The notes: a model not told the origin generated them from the letters alone. 64,000 nucleotides of DNA from an uncultured Methylophilaceae bacterium (GCA_903863255.1 CAIPBJ010000077.1:1-64000), one strand, 5' to 3'. Positions 26,333-35,837 are shown, counted from the stretch's first letter. A program made the numbers and translations.

Positions 26333-26933
26333 TCTTATTGCGAATGGCAAAGTCGTTGATGATGAGTGGACTTTAGTTAAACTTCCACCACCGCCTGATG
26401 AAAAAGTAAGAAAACAGGCTGGAAAAGTCGTCCTTTTTAAATTGACTGGTGAAAACACGCATACAAATAGTCAGATTGAGTCCGTTGAGATTCCTCCTGA
26501 AGGAAAAGTATTGCTACCCCTACCCTTATGGACATTAAAAAAACAAGAACTTTCCAATCGGGTTTCTAAAGGTGAAATTGGCGTTTGGCTGGAAACTCAC
26601 GAATTGGTTGAATCACTCTCCTGTTCAATTAGTGATATCAATAAGCTGCCAGTAATTGGGGTTCATGTTGAACGATTCGCTGATGGCAGAATATTCACAA
26701 TCGGAAATCTTTTAAGGTCCCGATATGGATTTAAAAACGAATTGCGAGCATTTGGAGATGTCTTAAGAGACCAACTTTATTTCTTGAAGCGATGTGGTTT
26801 CGATAGTTACTTAATAAGAAATGATCGGTCTGCAGCAGATGCGCTGGCCAGTTTGAACGATTTTAGTGAGCCTTACCAAGGGGCGGTGGACATTACACAA
26901 CCCGTTTGGAGAAGGATTGATCGTCAAGGTTAA
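26325..26933 (+). CDS. DUF934 protein, sulfite reductase associated
   Basis: A protein of 202 residues. I start at the ATG at 26325 (MSNLIANGKVVDDEW), which overlaps the end of cysI by eight bases; the frame runs further upstream only inside cysI. DUF934 proteins consistently follow cysI in betaproteobacteria. The C-terminal half (HVERFADGRIFTIGNLLRSRYG, ALRAFGDVLRDQLYFLKRCGFD-like pattern) is the conserved region. Exact function is unknown; an accessory role in sulfite reduction is inferred from the fixed neighbourhood. cysH follows after six bases. Confidence 0.85.
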   Translation: MSNLIANGKVVDDEWTLVKLPPPPDEKVRKQAGKVVLFKLTGENTHTNSQIESVEIPPEGKVLLPLPLWTLKKQELSNRVSKGEIGVWLETHELVESLSCSISDINKLPVIGVHVERFADGRIFTIGNLLRSRYGFKNELRAFGDVLRDQLYFLKRCGFDSYLIRNDRSAADALASLNDFSEPYQGAVDITQPVWRRIDRQG

Positions 26934-26939
26934 CTTATC

Positions 26940-27710
26940 ATGAGTATCGAAGTATCCATCATAAACAATAAAGCATCGAATCCGGCGACCTTGCCAACCT
27001 TAACCGAAGAATTAAGGCAATCCATACTGAGAAAAACTGAGAAAACCTCATTGTTTTTAAAGCAGGCTGTTGTTGAATTTCCAAATGTAACTTTTGCCAA
27101 TAGCCTTGGTGCGGAAGATATGGTTTTAACAGATATTATCTCAAGAGGAAGTCTTCCGATCGAGATTTTCTCACTTGATACAGGTCGTTTGCCTAAAGAG
27201 ACTTACGATTTGATAACCGAAGCAGAATCCCATTATCAGAAAAAGTTCAAAATATACTTTCCAAACTTTGAAAAAGTAGAGGATTACGTCAATACAAATG
27301 GGATCAATGCATTTTATCAAAGCACAGATCTAAGAAAGGCATGTTGTTTTATTCGGAAAGTTGAGCCACTTACTCGGGCCCTGGCTTCAAAACAGGCATG
27401 GATCACCGGGATGCGTGCTGAACAATCTAAAACAAGAAGCGATTTGCCATTTCGTGAATATGACTCTTCAAACAAACTTGAAAAACTAAACCCGCTAAGC
27501 GATTGGACCGAAAAGGAAATATGGGGTTACATTCGAATCCATTCCGTACCTTACAACAAGTTGCATGATGAATTCTATCCAAGTATTGGTTGTGCACCCT
27601 GCACTCGAGCTATCGCCATGGGGGAAGACATTAGGGCTGGGCGTTGGTGGTGGGAAGATGAAAACGGTAAAGAATGCGGATTACACGTCAAGCAAAACTT
27701 AAACCCCTAG
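26940..27710 (+). CDS. cysH: Adenylylsulfate reductase (CysH, APS type)
   Basis: A protein of 256 residues that reduces activated sulfate to sulfite. Besides the catalytic C-terminal ECGLH (Cys246), it carries Cys135-Cys136 and the Cys218-x2-Cys221 pair in GCAPCTRA. These are the four ligands of the [4Fe-4S] cluster seen in APS reductases and absent from E. coli PAPS reductase. It therefore uses APS directly, which agrees with the absence of an APS kinase (CysC) domain in cysN. The position between DUF934 and cysD is typical. Confidence 0.94.
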   Translation: MSIEVSIINNKASNPATLPTLTEELRQSILRKTEKTSLFLKQAVVEFPNVTFANSLGAEDMVLTDIISRGSLPIEIFSLDTGRLPKETYDLITEAESHYQKKFKIYFPNFEKVEDYVNTNGINAFYQSTDLRKACCFIRKVEPLTRALASKQAWITGMRAEQSKTRSDLPFREYDSSNKLEKLNPLSDWTEKEIWGYIRIHSVPYNKLHDEFYPSIGCAPCTRAIAMGEDIRAGRWWWEDENGKECGLHVKQNLNP

Positions 27711-27782
27711 TCAATGAAATACAATTTACAATTATTATTTTAAATCTGATTTTAATTTGAGAGTGGGACAGTAAAACTATTT

Positions 27783-28697
27783 ATGACTACACAAAACAAA
27801 CAAACATTAAGCCACTTGGATTGGTTAGAGTCAGAAGCTATACATATTTTAAGAGAGGTAGCTGGTCAGTGTTCCAACCCAGTGTTGCTCTTTTCGGGTG
27901 GTAAGGATTCGCTTTGTCTACTTAGATTAGCAGAAAAAGCTTTCCGGCCTGGTCGTTTCCCTTTTCCTTTGATGCACATCGATACTGGACATAACTACAA
28001 GGAAGTAATTGATTTTCGAGACCAACGGGCACAAGAATTGGGTGAACGATTGATTGTTCGATCCGTTGAAGACTCCATGAAACGCGGAACCGTCGTTTTA
28101 AAATCAGTGGATGAATCTAGAAATAAGCATCAATCTGTGACCTTAATTGAGGCTATCGAGGAATTTGGATTTGACTGTTGTATAGGTGGTGCTCGACGGG
28201 ATGAAGAAAAAGCTCGTGCAAAGGAAAGAATCATGAGCTTCAGGGACGAGTTTGGTCAATGGGATCCAAAAAACCAGAGGCCTGAATTATGGAATCTTTA
28301 TAACGCACGGACGCATAAAGGTGAAAATATTCGCGCCTTCCCAATATCAAACTGGACTGAGATGGACGTTTGGCAGTATATAGAACGAGAAAATTTGGGT
28401 TTACCAAGTATCTATTTTGCCCATAAGCGCCAAATCGTTAGACGCAGCGGTGGGATGATGCCAGTCACAGATATTACACCAGCAAAACCTGGTGAGTTAA
28501 TCGAAGAAATATTAGTTCGATTTAGAACTGTTGGAGACATAACTTGTACTGCACCAGTAGAAAGCGACGCGGATACAGTTGGAAAAATAGTGCTGGAAAC
28601 TGCTACCACAACCATCACTGAGCGTGGCGCGACAAGATTGGATGATCAAACATCCGATGCCTCTATGGAACAACGGAAAAAAGAAGGCTATTTCTGA
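27783..28697 (+). CDS. cysD: Sulfate adenylyltransferase subunit 2 CysD
   Basis: The catalytic ATP sulfurylase subunit, which makes APS from ATP and sulfate. The PP-loop SGGKDS is at 38-43. MHIDTGHNYKEVIDFRD, CIGGARRDEEKARAKER and the C-terminal RQIVRRSGGMMP are family hallmarks. Length 304 is normal. A 72-base gap with no strong hairpin separates it from cysH. Its TGA shares one base with the cysN ATG. Confidence 0.96.
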   Translation: MTTQNKQTLSHLDWLESEAIHILREVAGQCSNPVLLFSGGKDSLCLLRLAEKAFRPGRFPFPLMHIDTGHNYKEVIDFRDQRAQELGERLIVRSVEDSMKRGTVVLKSVDESRNKHQSVTLIEAIEEFGFDCCIGGARRDEEKARAKERIMSFRDEFGQWDPKNQRPELWNLYNARTHKGENIRAFPISNWTEMDVWQYIERENLGLPSIYFAHKRQIVRRSGGMMPVTDITPAKPGELIEEILVRFRTVGDITCTAPVESDADTVGKIVLETATTTITERGATRLDDQTSDASMEQRKKEGYF

Positions 28698-29983
28698 TGA
28701 ATAGTGTAAATGCAAAACAAAATGACAGTTTGCTAAGATTCATGACTTGTGGAAGTGTCGATGATGGCAAGAGTACCCTAATCGGACGTCTTCTTTTTGA
28801 TACAAAAACCATATTGGCTGACACGCTGAACCAAATGGAACGCACTTCGAAAAAGAGAGGATTAGATGCGGTTGACCTTTCTTTACTTACTGATGGGCTT
28901 CAAGCTGAGAGAGAGCAAGGCATTACAATTGATGTCGCATACCGCTACTTTAGTACGGGGACAAGAAAATATATTATTGCAGATGCGCCTGGACATGAAC
29001 AATACACAAGGAACATGGTAACAGCTGCATCCACAGCTAATCTCGCGATAATACTGATTGACGCCAGAAAGGGTGTGCTTACGCAGACGAGAAGGCACAG
29101 TTATCTTGCCCACCTTGTAGGGATACCCCATATAGTCGTCGCAGTTAATAAAATGGACTTGATAAATTACGATCAGGCCACGTTCGAAAAAATTAAATCC
29201 GATTATTTGGTGTTTGCAGAGCAGATTGGACTTCAACATTCAGGAAGAGACATTAAGTTCGTTCCCCTTTCCGCACTAAATGGTGACATGTTGGTGGATC
29301 GTGGTGAATCCATTCCATGGTATGAAGGTCCTACTTTGCTCGAATTATTAGAAATGGCACCCGCTGCACATTCTGAGATAAATGAACATTTCCGCTTTCC
29401 GGTTCAATTCGTTTGCCGTCCTCATGCCTCAGACGACCCCGAACTTCATGATTTTAGAGGCTTCATGGGTAAAGTCGAATCTGGGTTCATATCCATTGGT
29501 GATAATGTGACAGTATTGCCAAACGGGATTAATTCAAGAATTAAATCAATTAAGCTAGGAACCCAAGAATTATCTGAAGCAATAACAGAAGAATCTGTAA
29601 CGTTATTACTGGAAGATGAAATCGATATATCCAGGGGAGACATGATAGTTAAAACTGGTCAATTCTCGGACCCAGTTAAACAAATCACTGCCATGGTATG
29701 TTGGCTTTCTGAAACACCGCTTTCTACTGCTAGGACCTATGTTATTCGTCATACTACTAGGGAATCCAAAGCAAAAATTGCCGAGATTAGCTATAAGGTT
29801 GACGTAAACAGTTTAGAAAAGATACCAACCGAAGGCCTGAATATGAATGACATAGCAAAAGTCAGCTTCAAGTTGGCCCAACCCCTAATGGTTGACAGTT
29901 ATCGTGTTAACCGCGCCACCGGGGCATTTATCATCATAGATGAAACTACAAATAATACCGTTGGTGCCGGAATGATAATCTAA
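28697..29983 (+). CDS. cysN: Sulfate adenylyltransferase subunit 1 CysN (GTPase)
   Basis: The regulatory GTPase of ATP sulfurylase, 428 residues, with P-loop GSVDDGKST at 19-27, DAPGHEQY (G3) near 95 and NKMD (G4) near 150, followed by EF-Tu-like beta domains. It ends without a C-terminal APS kinase domain, so no PAPS is made here, which fits the APS-type CysH. It overlaps cysD by one base. Confidence 0.96.
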   Translation: MNSVNAKQNDSLLRFMTCGSVDDGKSTLIGRLLFDTKTILADTLNQMERTSKKRGLDAVDLSLLTDGLQAEREQGITIDVAYRYFSTGTRKYIIADAPGHEQYTRNMVTAASTANLAIILIDARKGVLTQTRRHSYLAHLVGIPHIVVAVNKMDLINYDQATFEKIKSDYLVFAEQIGLQHSGRDIKFVPLSALNGDMLVDRGESIPWYEGPTLLELLEMAPAAHSEINEHFRFPVQFVCRPHASDDPELHDFRGFMGKVESGFISIGDNVTVLPNGINSRIKSIKLGTQELSEAITEESVTLLLEDEIDISRGDMIVKTGQFSDPVKQITAMVCWLSETPLSTARTYVIRHTTRESKAKIAEISYKVDVNSLEKIPTEGLNMNDIAKVSFKLAQPLMVDSYRVNRATGAFIIIDETTNNTVGAGMII

Positions 29984-30069
29984 CGATTTCTAATCTTTCA
30001 AAAAATCGATTAAAATATAGTTCGATCTTAAATCAATAGATTGAAACATCGCAAAAAGAGGAAAATAAA

Positions 30070-30393
30070 ATGACTTATGTCGTAACTGAGAACTGCATAC
30101 AATGCAAATATACAGACTGCGTTGATGTATGTCCGGTAGATTGTTTTGTAGAAGGCCCTAATTTTCTTGCTATCAATCCAGATGAATGCATAGATTGTAC
30201 GCTTTGTGTTGCTGAGTGCCCTGCAGAAGCGATCTTTGCTGAAGATGATGTGCCAGCTGACCAGCAGGAATATATTGAGCTTAATGCGCGTCTGGCTCAG
30301 ATTTGGCCTGTTATCAGTTCAAGAAAAGAACCTTTGCCTGATGCTGATGCCATGAATGGTGCATCTGGAAAACGTGACCTATTAATTGAGTAA
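30070..30393 (+). CDS. fdxA: 7Fe ferredoxin FdxA
   Basis: A ferredoxin of 107 residues. Its cysteine pattern (9, 17, 21 and 40, 43, 46, 50, with extra cysteines 12 and 25) is that of Azotobacter FdI-type proteins holding one [3Fe-4S] and one [4Fe-4S] cluster. [20 protein letters not shown] is typical. It is a cytoplasmic electron carrier. It stands 86 bases after cysN and may supply electrons to CysI, although that is only inferred from proximity. Confidence 0.93.
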   Translation: MTYVVTENCIQCKYTDCVDVCPVDCFVEGPNFLAINPDECIDCTLCVAECPAEAIFAEDDVPADQQEYIELNARLAQIWPVISSRKEPLPDADAMNGASGKRDLLIE

Positions 30394-30434
30394 TCAATTA
30401 ATAGGATATTCATAAAAGGAGGTTAACCCCTCCT
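30381..30434 (+). terminator. Two small inverted repeats after fdxA
   Basis: A perfect nine-bp AT-only repeat (30381-30389 and 30394-30402) surrounds the fdxA stop codon, followed by AGGAGG/CCTCCT arms (30417-30422 and 30429-30434) just before the convergent stop of the next gene. The second arm pair could end transcription in both directions, but no T-run follows it. Confidence 0.4.
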
Positions 30435-30447
30435 GATCGTGTGTAAA

Positions 30448-31113
30448 TCATGCGAAAACAGCTTCCCTCCTGGTTGTCTTATCAGATACTTTGTCACCCT
30501 TCCAGAAATAGTAAAACTCACGGCCTACCTTAAGAAACATATGGTGTGTCTCCACAACTGTAAAGAAAGGCAAGTTTGAATCTACTGCCTTTCTATAGAC
30601 TTTAGGTTCCTTGTGAGGGGCATCACGAAGACGCAGCATCAGCAATTTAACTAATTTTAGACTTGTATCTATAGAACATTCATCAGTACCGTACGCTCTC
30701 AAAGCCTTCTCATATGTATCAACAGGTAATTTTTCTTGAGAAGTAAGAATATCCTGATCCAACATTGACCATAATTTGTTTAAATCGGCCTTTAATGGCA
30801 TCCATTCATATGGTATCGATTCGTATGCTTTATCAGCATTCAATGCGGCAATTGCCTTGATATCGTCCATCCAGAAAGGAAAATACTCCCTCACGATTGA
30901 TAAGTAAGCTGAGCGTTCAGATGGGTCTAGAATGATTAGAAAGTCATCGACCGCAGACCTATATTCTGCTCCATCGCTTTCAATTTCATTTATAAAAGGG
31001 ATCAGTTTAAGAATGCATACTTCCCTTTGTCTAAGGTTATAACGATCAACACCCTTATTCCTTAATAACTTAAGGTAAGCACTCAATGCAGTATGTTCGC
31101 GGCTTGTAATCAT
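30448..31113 (-). CDS. Conserved-looking hypothetical protein
   Basis: A soluble protein of 221 residues that I do not recognise. It is mostly helical by composition and has no signal peptide, transmembrane segment or metal-binding cysteines (only two scattered ones). Recognisable traits are paired Leu/Tyr-rich helices in the first 100 residues and a C-terminal beta-like segment (PFFTVVETHHMFLKVGREFYYFW). It stands alone between fdxA (convergent) and the bcr-type exporter gene. Codon use looks like that of its neighbours. Confidence 0.65.
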   Translation of the reverse strand: MITSREHTALSAYLKLLRNKGVDRYNLRQREVCILKLIPFINEIESDGAEYRSAVDDFLIILDPSERSAYLSIVREYFPFWMDDIKAIAALNADKAYESIPYEWMPLKADLNKLWSMLDQDILTSQEKLPVDTYEKALRAYGTDECSIDTSLKLVKLLMLRLRDAPHKEPKVYRKAVDSNLPFFTVVETHHMFLKVGREFYYFWKGDKVSDKTTRREAVFA

Positions 31114-31198
31114 TTTAGTTCTCTCATATTGAATACATTATGAGATTACTATCGGCATAAATTAAATATACTTAAAATAAGTTTAATTCAAAAATTAT

Positions 31199-32386
31199 TC
31201 AGGAAGGCTTTTTCCAGATTGAGCTGCGACTGACTGCAAATAAACCTAAAATAAGATACCCAAACATACCTAGCGCCAATCCAGAAATATGATGCCAAAT
31301 CAGGGGAATAACAATCCCAGCTGAAACCGTAGAAAGCAGCATTTGAATAAACGCCTGCCCTGATGCAGCGGTTCCTCTTAATCGTGGAATTCTATCAAGA
31401 GCGGCGATAGATAATATTGGAAGTACCATAGCCATCCCGATATTATAAAAAGCAATTGGGGCAATATTAAGGAATGGATTGGGCTTAAAGAGAAGACAAA
31501 TGGACAAATTTGATACCACAGCAAGAGTCATCCAACCGTAACCAAAACGAACAACCTTATAAGGTTCATATTGTCCTGCAGAGTGCCTGGCCAGATAAGA
31601 CCCGGTAACCATGCCACATACTGTAGGAACAAACATAAAACCAAACTGATTCTGATTCAAATGCAAATGCTCCAATAGAAATACTGGCGATGCTAAAACA
31701 TAGACAAAAAAACCAGCAAAATTAGCCCCAATGGCAATCGTCAGTTTAAGGAATTCGATATCTCCAAAAACAGATTTGTAACTACTCAGCACATTCTTTG
31801 CTGAAAGTACTATCCTTTTTTCCTTGGGAACAGTTTCTGGAAGGTAAATCTGGGAAAAAATCAGTGTTAGAGATGAATATAGAAAAAGAAATATAAAAAT
31901 TGCCTGCCAGTGAATTCCCAATAATACCCCGCCAATCATTGGAGCAACAGCTGGGGCCAACCCAAAAATCATCTGTACTTGAGCCATTACCCGTTGCGCG
32001 GTGACTCCTTCGAACAAATCTCTAACCATTGCCCTTGCAACGACATTCCCAGCCCCACCTGAAATACCTTGAATCGCTCGAAAAAACCACAACGTCTCAA
32101 CATTAGTAGAAAACGCACATCCGAGCGAAGCCACCGCAAAAACACCCAAACCCCAACGAAGAGTGGATAAACGACCGATTGAGTCTGAAATTGCACCATG
32201 CCATAACGTCATGATTGCATAAGGAAACAGATAGGCTGTAAGACTCTGTTGCAATTCCAGATTGGTCCCACCTAGTGCCTTAGCAAGTGATGGAAAAGCA
32301 GGAAGATAGGTATCTATAGCAAATGGGGCTAACGCGGCCAAACTTGCCAGTACTAGGGAAATAAAGAAGGTGGATCTTGTTTTCAT
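31199..32386 (-). CDS. Bcr/CflA-type MFS drug exporter
   Basis: A major facilitator of 395 residues with about 12 hydrophobic segments. The Bcr/CflA pattern is visible in APFAIDTYLPAFPSLAKAL near the start, HGAISDSIGRLSTLRWGL (loop 2-3 motif) at about 63-80, and the RAIQGISGGAGNVVARAMVRDL stretch near 104-125. Such proteins export drugs or small metabolites such as bicyclomycin or cysteine in E. coli. It follows pqqE on the minus strand beyond a large hairpin, so it is probably transcribed separately. Confidence 0.9.
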   Translation of the reverse strand: MKTRSTFFISLVLASLAALAPFAIDTYLPAFPSLAKALGGTNLELQQSLTAYLFPYAIMTLWHGAISDSIGRLSTLRWGLGVFAVASLGCAFSTNVETLWFFRAIQGISGGAGNVVARAMVRDLFEGVTAQRVMAQVQMIFGLAPAVAPMIGGVLLGIHWQAIFIFLFLYSSLTLIFSQIYLPETVPKEKRIVLSAKNVLSSYKSVFGDIEFLKLTIAIGANFAGFFVYVLASPVFLLEHLHLNQNQFGFMFVPTVCGMVTGSYLARHSAGQYEPYKVVRFGYGWMTLAVVSNLSICLLFKPNPFLNIAPIAFYNIGMAMVLPILSIAALDRIPRLRGTAASGQAFIQMLLSTVSAGIVIPLIWHHISGLALGMFGYLILGLFAVSRSSIWKKPS

Positions 32387-32431
32387 GGGATACTTTAATC
32401 ATATATTGGGAACGATCAGTTTACGAAAGTC

Positions 32432-32487
32432 CTGATTGGATGATAAAACCACATTAACCCAATGGGTCTATCATCCATGGTAATCAG
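32432..32487 (-). terminator. Large imperfect hairpin after pqqE
   Basis: Nested arms CTGATT/AATCAG (32432-32437 and 32482-32487), TGGATGATA/TATCATCCA (32437-32445 and 32469-32477) and inner ACCC/GGGT form a long, stable structure ten bases beyond the pqqE stop. There is no T-tract, so it may be a processing or stability element as much as a terminator. Confidence 0.5.
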
Positions 32488-32496
32488 TATATAGAA

Positions 32497-33681
32497 CTAA
32501 GGTAATGCGTGAAACTCTTTAACAAGTTCCTTTAGATCCCCTTCAACGAACTTCTTAGAATTCTTATCGGTTCTAAAGTGTATGGGTTGAGATTGGAGTT
32601 TGGGATTTTTAGCGTCTTCTATGGCTTGTAAAATCACATGATGATTAGGTGACAACGAACAGACGGGATCAGCCGCTTCCGCGTCCCCAGTTAAAAGAAA
32701 AGCCTGACACCGACAGCCGGCAAGATCCTTTTCCTTCTCAGGGCAAGTCTGGCATGGCTCCTTCATCCATTTGTCCCCACGGTATTTATTAAACGTGGGC
32801 GAATCTTTCCATGCCCATTCTAGACCATGCTGTTTTATATTCGGAAACTCCATTCCTGGTAAAACTCTGGCTGAGTGGCATGGAAGCACATCGCCATTTG
32901 CAGTCACAATCATAAAAACTTCGCCCCAGCCGTTCATGCATTTCTTTGGCCGTTCAGAAAAATAATCAGGCACAACAAAGAATATTTTCATTTTACTTCC
33001 AACTCTAGAGCGGAACTCATTGGTTACTTTTTCAGCGAATTCAATCTGCTCTTTTGTAGGCATTAATTGGCTTCTGTTGATCAGCGACCATCCGTAGTAT
33101 TGGGTATTCGCCAACTCAACAAAATCGGCCCCTAATGATTCTGCCATTTCTAATATTTCTTTAATATGACCTATATTGTAACGGTGAATAACTACATTTA
33201 AGACCATTGGGTAGCCGTGATCCTTAATCATGGCTGCAACTTTTTTCTTAAGTTCAAATGTTTTTGTATTCGTAATAAAGTTATTTATCTCTTCAGTAAT
33301 ATCATGCATTGAAAGTTGGATATGATCTAATCCGCCATCTTTAAAAGCTTTTATTCTTTTTTCGGTTAATCCCACACCCGAAGTAATAAGATTGCTGTAA
33401 TAACCTAATTTACGCGCTTCAATAACAATATCTTCAATATCATCTCGTAACAATGGCTCCCCACCAGAGATGCCCAATTGAATAGCTCCCAATTTACGTG
33501 CATCTCTTAGCGCCTGAATCCATTGCTCAGTAGAAAGTTCATTTTCTGTATGTTTGGCATAATCCGTTGGGTTATAACAAAAAGCACAGTGCAATGGACA
33601 ACGGTACGTCACTTCTGCCAATAACCATAAAGGCTGCGTTTGAGTTACTGATGCAGCTACCCCATTATTTTGTTGCGTCAT
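32497..33681 (-). CDS. pqqE: PQQ biosynthesis radical SAM enzyme PqqE
   Basis: PqqE crosslinks the Glu and Tyr side chains of PqqA, the first step of pyrroloquinoline quinone synthesis. In 394 residues it shows the radical SAM cluster C28-x3-C32-x2-C35 and GISGGEPLLRDD near 96-107. Toward the C-terminus is a cysteine-rich SPASM region: CMNGWG, PCHSAR, CQTC, CRCQ and PVCSL. It is the last gene of the pqqABCDE operon, eleven bases after pqqD. Confidence 0.97.
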   Translation of the reverse strand: MTQQNNGVAASVTQTQPLWLLAEVTYRCPLHCAFCYNPTDYAKHTENELSTEQWIQALRDARKLGAIQLGISGGEPLLRDDIEDIVIEARKLGYYSNLITSGVGLTEKRIKAFKDGGLDHIQLSMHDITEEINNFITNTKTFELKKKVAAMIKDHGYPMVLNVVIHRYNIGHIKEILEMAESLGADFVELANTQYYGWSLINRSQLMPTKEQIEFAEKVTNEFRSRVGSKMKIFFVVPDYFSERPKKCMNGWGEVFMIVTANGDVLPCHSARVLPGMEFPNIKQHGLEWAWKDSPTFNKYRGDKWMKEPCQTCPEKEKDLAGCRCQAFLLTGDAEAADPVCSLSPNHHVILQAIEDAKNPKLQSQPIHFRTDKNSKKFVEGDLKELVKEFHALP

Positions 33682-33691
33682 TTTTCTACCT

Positions 33692-33964
33692 TTAATTGGC
33701 TAACACTAGCCAAGATTTTTCAACTGCCAATTGAATCATAGCAACGACATCAGACTCGATATCGTCAACATCTGGAAAAGCCAATTTCAATTCATGAACA
33801 ATTTCATCTACGGATCTCTTACCATCAACTCTTCGGATAACTTCACCCGCACCGCCATTTAATTTGATCATTCCCTCAGGAAAAAGCATGACGTAAGACT
33901 GCTGCGCTTCTTCCCATTGAAAACGATAATGAGGTGCTAATGTATAAATTTCAGTATTATTCAT
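33692..33964 (-). CDS. pqqD: PQQ biosynthesis peptide chaperone PqqD
   Basis: A 90-residue RiPP-recognition protein that presents PqqA to PqqE. It shows the family pattern APHYRFQWEEAQQSYVMLFPEG, followed by LNGGAGEVIRRVDG and a helical end. It lies between pqqC and pqqE at 12- and 10-base spacings. Length is normal for a stand-alone PqqD. Confidence 0.95.
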   Translation of the reverse strand: MNNTEIYTLAPHYRFQWEEAQQSYVMLFPEGMIKLNGGAGEVIRRVDGKRSVDEIVHELKLAFPDVDDIESDVVAMIQLAVEKSWLVLAN

Positions 33965-33976
33965 AATTTATTGAAT

Positions 33977-34729
33977 TCAAAATTTTGGCTGGCGCAAATA
34001 ATCACGACCATCAACCTTAATATCTGTGCATGCCAACATTATAGAATCGGCTATTACCCAAAGTACATCAAGTTTGAACTGGAGGATGTCAAGGGCCTTC
34101 TCTTGCATTTCCCTGGATTGACTGAAGTATTCCAAAGTAACACTTAATCCCTGCTCTACATCTCGCCTAGCTTCTGTTAGACGTTTTTTGAAATAAATCA
34201 GCCCTTCTTCTTTTACCCAAGGATACATTGAAGGCCATGAACTTATTCTTTGTTGATGGATATGAGGCGCAAATAGTTCTGTTAACGATGAACATACCGA
34301 TTCTTGCCAAGGACGTTGTCTGGCAAAATTAATATAGGCATCAACCGCGAAACGAACACCTGGACTAACAAATTTCAATGAAGTGACATCCTCACGACTC
34401 AAACCAACAGCTTGCCCGAGCTTAATCCAGGCCTCTATCCCGCCTTCTACACCGTCCACGCCATCATGGTCTGTGATTCTGACTATCCATTGTTTTCGAA
34501 CTTCCTTATCTGGACAGTTTGAAAGTATAGCTGCGTCCTTTTGAGGTATGCCTATTTGATAGTAGAACCGGTTTGCCACCCAACATTGCAACTGCTCCTT
34601 GTTTAATTTCCCTTCATACATCATCACATGAAAAGGATGATAGATATGATAGCCCTGGCCTTTTTCCCGAAGTTTTGATTCGAATTCTTCTTTAGACCAT
34701 GGCAAATTATTTGATGTTAAAGCGTTCAT
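33977..34729 (-). CDS. pqqC: Pyrroloquinoline-quinone synthase PqqC
   Basis: A cofactor-free oxidase of 250 residues that performs the final ring closure and eight-electron oxidation to [15 protein letters not shown] near 27-38, [17 protein letters not shown] near 45-61, and [15 protein letters not shown] near 92-106 carry the conserved active-site residues. Ten bases separate it from pqqB. Confidence 0.97.
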   Translation of the reverse strand: MNALTSNNLPWSKEEFESKLREKGQGYHIYHPFHVMMYEGKLNKEQLQCWVANRFYYQIGIPQKDAAILSNCPDKEVRKQWIVRITDHDGVDGVEGGIEAWIKLGQAVGLSREDVTSLKFVSPGVRFAVDAYINFARQRPWQESVCSSLTELFAPHIHQQRISSWPSMYPWVKEEGLIYFKKRLTEARRDVEQGLSVTLEYFSQSREMQEKALDILQFKLDVLWVIADSIMLACTDIKVDGRDYLRQPKF

Positions 34730-34739
34730 TTACATTTCC

Positions 34740-35657
34740 CTATAGAATTATATCCATACCATCGAAAGCAACTTCGATCCCATGACGGGATAACTCTTCC
34801 CGCTCGGAAGAATCCTCTCTCAAAATTGGATTGGTATTATTGATATGAATCAATATCTTACGATTTGCATTAAATTGATCTAGTTTTTCGATCATTCCAT
34901 CTTTTCCTGATTGTGGGTTATGCCCGATACTGCGGGCTGTTTTTGTCATCAGTCCCAGATCAATCATTTCAGTATTTGTCCAGAACGTACCATCAACCAT
35001 AATACAATCTGCCTGATTCATAAGCACCGGCAAATGGGATTCGATTTCACACAATCCTGGAGCATAAAAACACTTCTTACCATTCAAGGTATCTTCAATA
35101 AGCATACCGATTGTGTCACCCGGATGAGGATCATTTCGATGAGGCGAGTAAGGCGGAGCAGCACTCTTAAGAGCAACGGCTGTAAATTTCAAGTTCTTTG
35201 CACCCTCAATCTCAAATTGAGTCACACCATCGGCAGCGATTTCATGGTGATTCACGCCACAATAAAAATCCAGAATATTTAAAAGCGGATTACCCGTTGT
35301 TAGATCCTGGTACACCATATTTGTGCAGTATATTTCTTTCTTTACAGATCCCTCACGTAACATGAGCAAGCCAGTTGTATGGTCAATTTGCGCATCGATG
35401 AGAACAATTCCAGCGATTCCTGTATCGCGAATGGAACGCCCAGGCTGCAATGGAGGGAATTCTTGAATTTGCTGCAGTACGTCCGGAGAGGTATTGAACA
35501 ATACCCAGTTTACTCCATCCCCACTTACGCATATAGATGACTGTGTACGACGAGAGGCTTTGATTGTGCCTTTTCTTAAACCATCACAATTATAACAATT
35601 ACAATTCCACTGGGGAAATCCGCCGCCAGCACCAGAACCTAAAACATGAATATGCAT
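34740..35657 (-). CDS. pqqB: PQQ biosynthesis hydroxylase PqqB
   Basis: A metallo-beta-lactamase-fold protein of 305 residues. It starts HVLGSGAGGGFPQWNCNC and contains IDAQIDHTTGLLMLREG, where the family has D-x-x-D-H in place of the HxHxDH motif. PqqB hydroxylates the tyrosine of the PqqA-derived intermediate. It follows pqqA after 78 bases that contain a strong hairpin. Confidence 0.96.
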   Translation of the reverse strand: MHIHVLGSGAGGGFPQWNCNCYNCDGLRKGTIKASRRTQSSICVSGDGVNWVLFNTSPDVLQQIQEFPPLQPGRSIRDTGIAGIVLIDAQIDHTTGLLMLREGSVKKEIYCTNMVYQDLTTGNPLLNILDFYCGVNHHEIAADGVTQFEIEGAKNLKFTAVALKSAAPPYSPHRNDPHPGDTIGMLIEDTLNGKKCFYAPGLCEIESHLPVLMNQADCIMVDGTFWTNTEMIDLGLMTKTARSIGHNPQSGKDGMIEKLDQFNANRKILIHINNTNPILREDSSEREELSRHGIEVAFDGMDIIL

Positions 35658-35696
35658 GAGTTTCCTAAATCAAAACAATATTAATACACGGTTAAA

Positions 35697-35728
35697 TACC
35701 ACGAACAATCTTTTGATCGTTCGTGGTA
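35697..35728 (-). terminator. pqqA-pqqB intergenic hairpin
   Basis: A perfect ten-bp stem (35697-35706 and 35719-35728) lies eight bases after the pqqA stop. On the minus strand it is followed by ATTTAA, a weak T-tract. It probably lets a short, abundant pqqA transcript form while allowing some read-through to pqqB, as reported for other pqq operons. Confidence 0.75.
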
Positions 35729-35735
35729 GCGATAC

Positions 35736-35807
35736 CTAGCGATTGCAAACGTACATTGTCACTTCAAAGCCAAAACGCATTTCTGTAGCAGCTGGTTTAG
35801 TCCACAT
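35736..35807 (-). CDS. pqqA: PQQ precursor peptide PqqA
   Basis: A peptide of 23 residues beginning [19 protein letters not shown]. The E-x3-Y pair in EVTMY supplies the glutamate and tyrosine that become PQQ. The ATG at 35807 has an AAGGAG ribosome binding site seven bases upstream (35815-35820). The gene is too short for routine ORF finding but is unmistakable by motif, size and position ahead of pqqB. Confidence 0.97.
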   Translation of the reverse strand: MWTKPAATEMRFGFEVTMYVCNR

Positions 35808-35837
35808 TGTAAATCTCCTTATTAAATTTTAACCAAA

